Below are positions 63,033 to 64,000 of a DNA stretch of 64,000 nt, piece after piece. The position numbers and the translations under genes are program-made. The first letter of the stretch is position 1, and each line of letters opens with the position of its first letter. Source of the DNA: Argentina anserina (taxonomy: Eukaryota > Streptophyta > Magnoliopsida > Rosales > Rosaceae); the NCBI RefSeq assembly GCF_933775445.1, contig NC_065876.1, positions 1 through 64,000 of the forward strand. The letters are read 5' to 3'. The notes under the pieces are model-generated. The model was given only the letters and a program-made list of their open reading frames with translations, ran no database searches and was not told the DNA's origin.

Positions 63033-64000
63033 ATCACTTATGTAATTTCATATTTAATGTATCATAAGTAAATATGGCGTGGTGAGCTAATCTCCCTTTA
63101 TATATATTATATATATATTAAGTAGATTTGTAATAATCCTCGACGATTATTTCACCTTAAAATTACTATAACTCACTATAAACTAATAGTTATATAATAA
63201 TTTCTTATGACGTATAGTAGATAATTGATCAAATAAACATCTCTCAAAGTTTTATTCAAAATTTTCACGTTTTTATATAAATTTTCATCAATTTACTTAA
63301 TTATTTTTTGTTTAATCAAAATTTCTAATTTTTGGATCTTTAATATTTTCGTTCTTGCTGAAATTTTATTCTTTTATTTCAGATATTTGTAATCAGAGAT
63401 TTAGGCTTCTTATTCCCTCTTTGTATTCGGCACATGCTCTTTTTAAAAAACAATTCTTCAAATAAATACGTTTGAGGTTTCTTCAATTCAACAAACACAT
63501 CACCTTTCATATTCCAGTGACTGTGAACCTATTTGAAGAACTCTCTAAAATAAGAATAGGAGGGAAAACAATGTCAGTTTAATTGATAATTGTTTTAGCT
63601 ATACAGTTGTATTGAGCAGATGATGTCATCAAAATGGATTGTTTCTGATACAATTAGATGCATACGTGGTAAAATGATGAAACATTCAATTACTTCATTA
63701 TCGTTTTACATCATGTGAAAACATATGAAAGGTTCGAATTATACGTTAGAAATACATGAATCTTAAAATGGGTTGGGGAGTTAGGGGTGAACACAAGTCC
63801 AAAAAAAAAAACAAATAGGTTCATAAATCATGATCATCAGAAAGGGCAAATCAATTAAAAAGAGTGAGAGAAAATTAAGTAACTTTTGTTTAGATCCATT
63901 AACGGATCTAAAGTACGTAACTAATTAACGGGTACAGTATTACCATAATTAATTTATTTTTACGGCGATTTACACGACTTGCAGTTAAGTGAATAAACAA
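63033..64000. other. AT-rich intergenic DNA
   Basis: No gene, RNA or repeat structure was recognised to the end of the window. Confidence 0.5.

Noticed and set aside
1..64000. tRNA or rRNA genes
   Set aside because: No cloverleaf-like sequence or rRNA segment was recognised by eye; a covariance-model scan would settle it.

Overview
This window is the left end of a plant chromosome. It opens with 244 uninterrupted CCCTAAA units (1-1708), the Arabidopsis-type telomere repeat with the C-rich strand reading inward. A short degenerate tract follows, and genes begin about 0.5 kb inside. Spliced genes with GT..AG introns, eudicot-like protein families and AT-rich intergenic DNA full of LTR, LINE and MITE remnants point to a dicot nuclear genome. 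Rosaceae is a guess from general flavour, not something the sequence proves.

Layout: 2.2-5.1 kb, a CCCH zinc-finger gene (minus) whose stop codon lies about 410 bp from the telomeric tract. 8.4-11.8 kb, a small six-exon plant-type gene (minus) with an RYAPPNQR-type motif. 12.4-19.05 kb, an old decayed Ty1/copia element (minus) with 184-bp LTRs. 20.1-37.0 kb, a TEX2-like SMP-domain membrane protein gene (minus) whose last exon is split by a 9.6-kb Ty3/gypsy element with 3.06-kb LTRs and a perfect CTCTT target duplication. An intron of the same gene carries a 691-bp Mutator-like MITE with a perfect 9-bp duplication. 38.3-39.5 kb, a LINE 3' fragment. 41.8-46.8 kb, an intact 11-exon FRA3-type WD40 / inositol-polyphosphate 5-phosphatase gene (plus), bracketed by two near-identical 565-bp direct repeats. 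49.7-53.3 kb, a calcineurin-like metallophosphoesterase gene (plus) with a frameshift and a damaged splice acceptor. 54.8-55.8 kb, a TIP3-type (alpha-TIP) aquaporin (minus). 56.7-58.8 kb, an LRR receptor-like pseudokinase (minus). 58.8-64.0 kb, intergenic DNA with decayed transposon pieces, a 126-bp tandem duplication and a long perfect hairpin.

The genes are independent single transcription units, not a pathway cluster. The main story is a gene-bearing chromosome tip reshaped by transposons. The strongest points are (i) the TEX2-like gene cut in its final exon by a recently inserted element whose coding interior is dead, implying mobilisation in trans; (ii) the near-identical 565-bp repeats around the FRA3-type gene; and (iii) the broken metallophosphoesterase gene. 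I did not find a convincing new multi-gene system. Exon boundaries were derived by hand from GT/AG sites and reading phase, and family names come from recognition of motifs without a database search.
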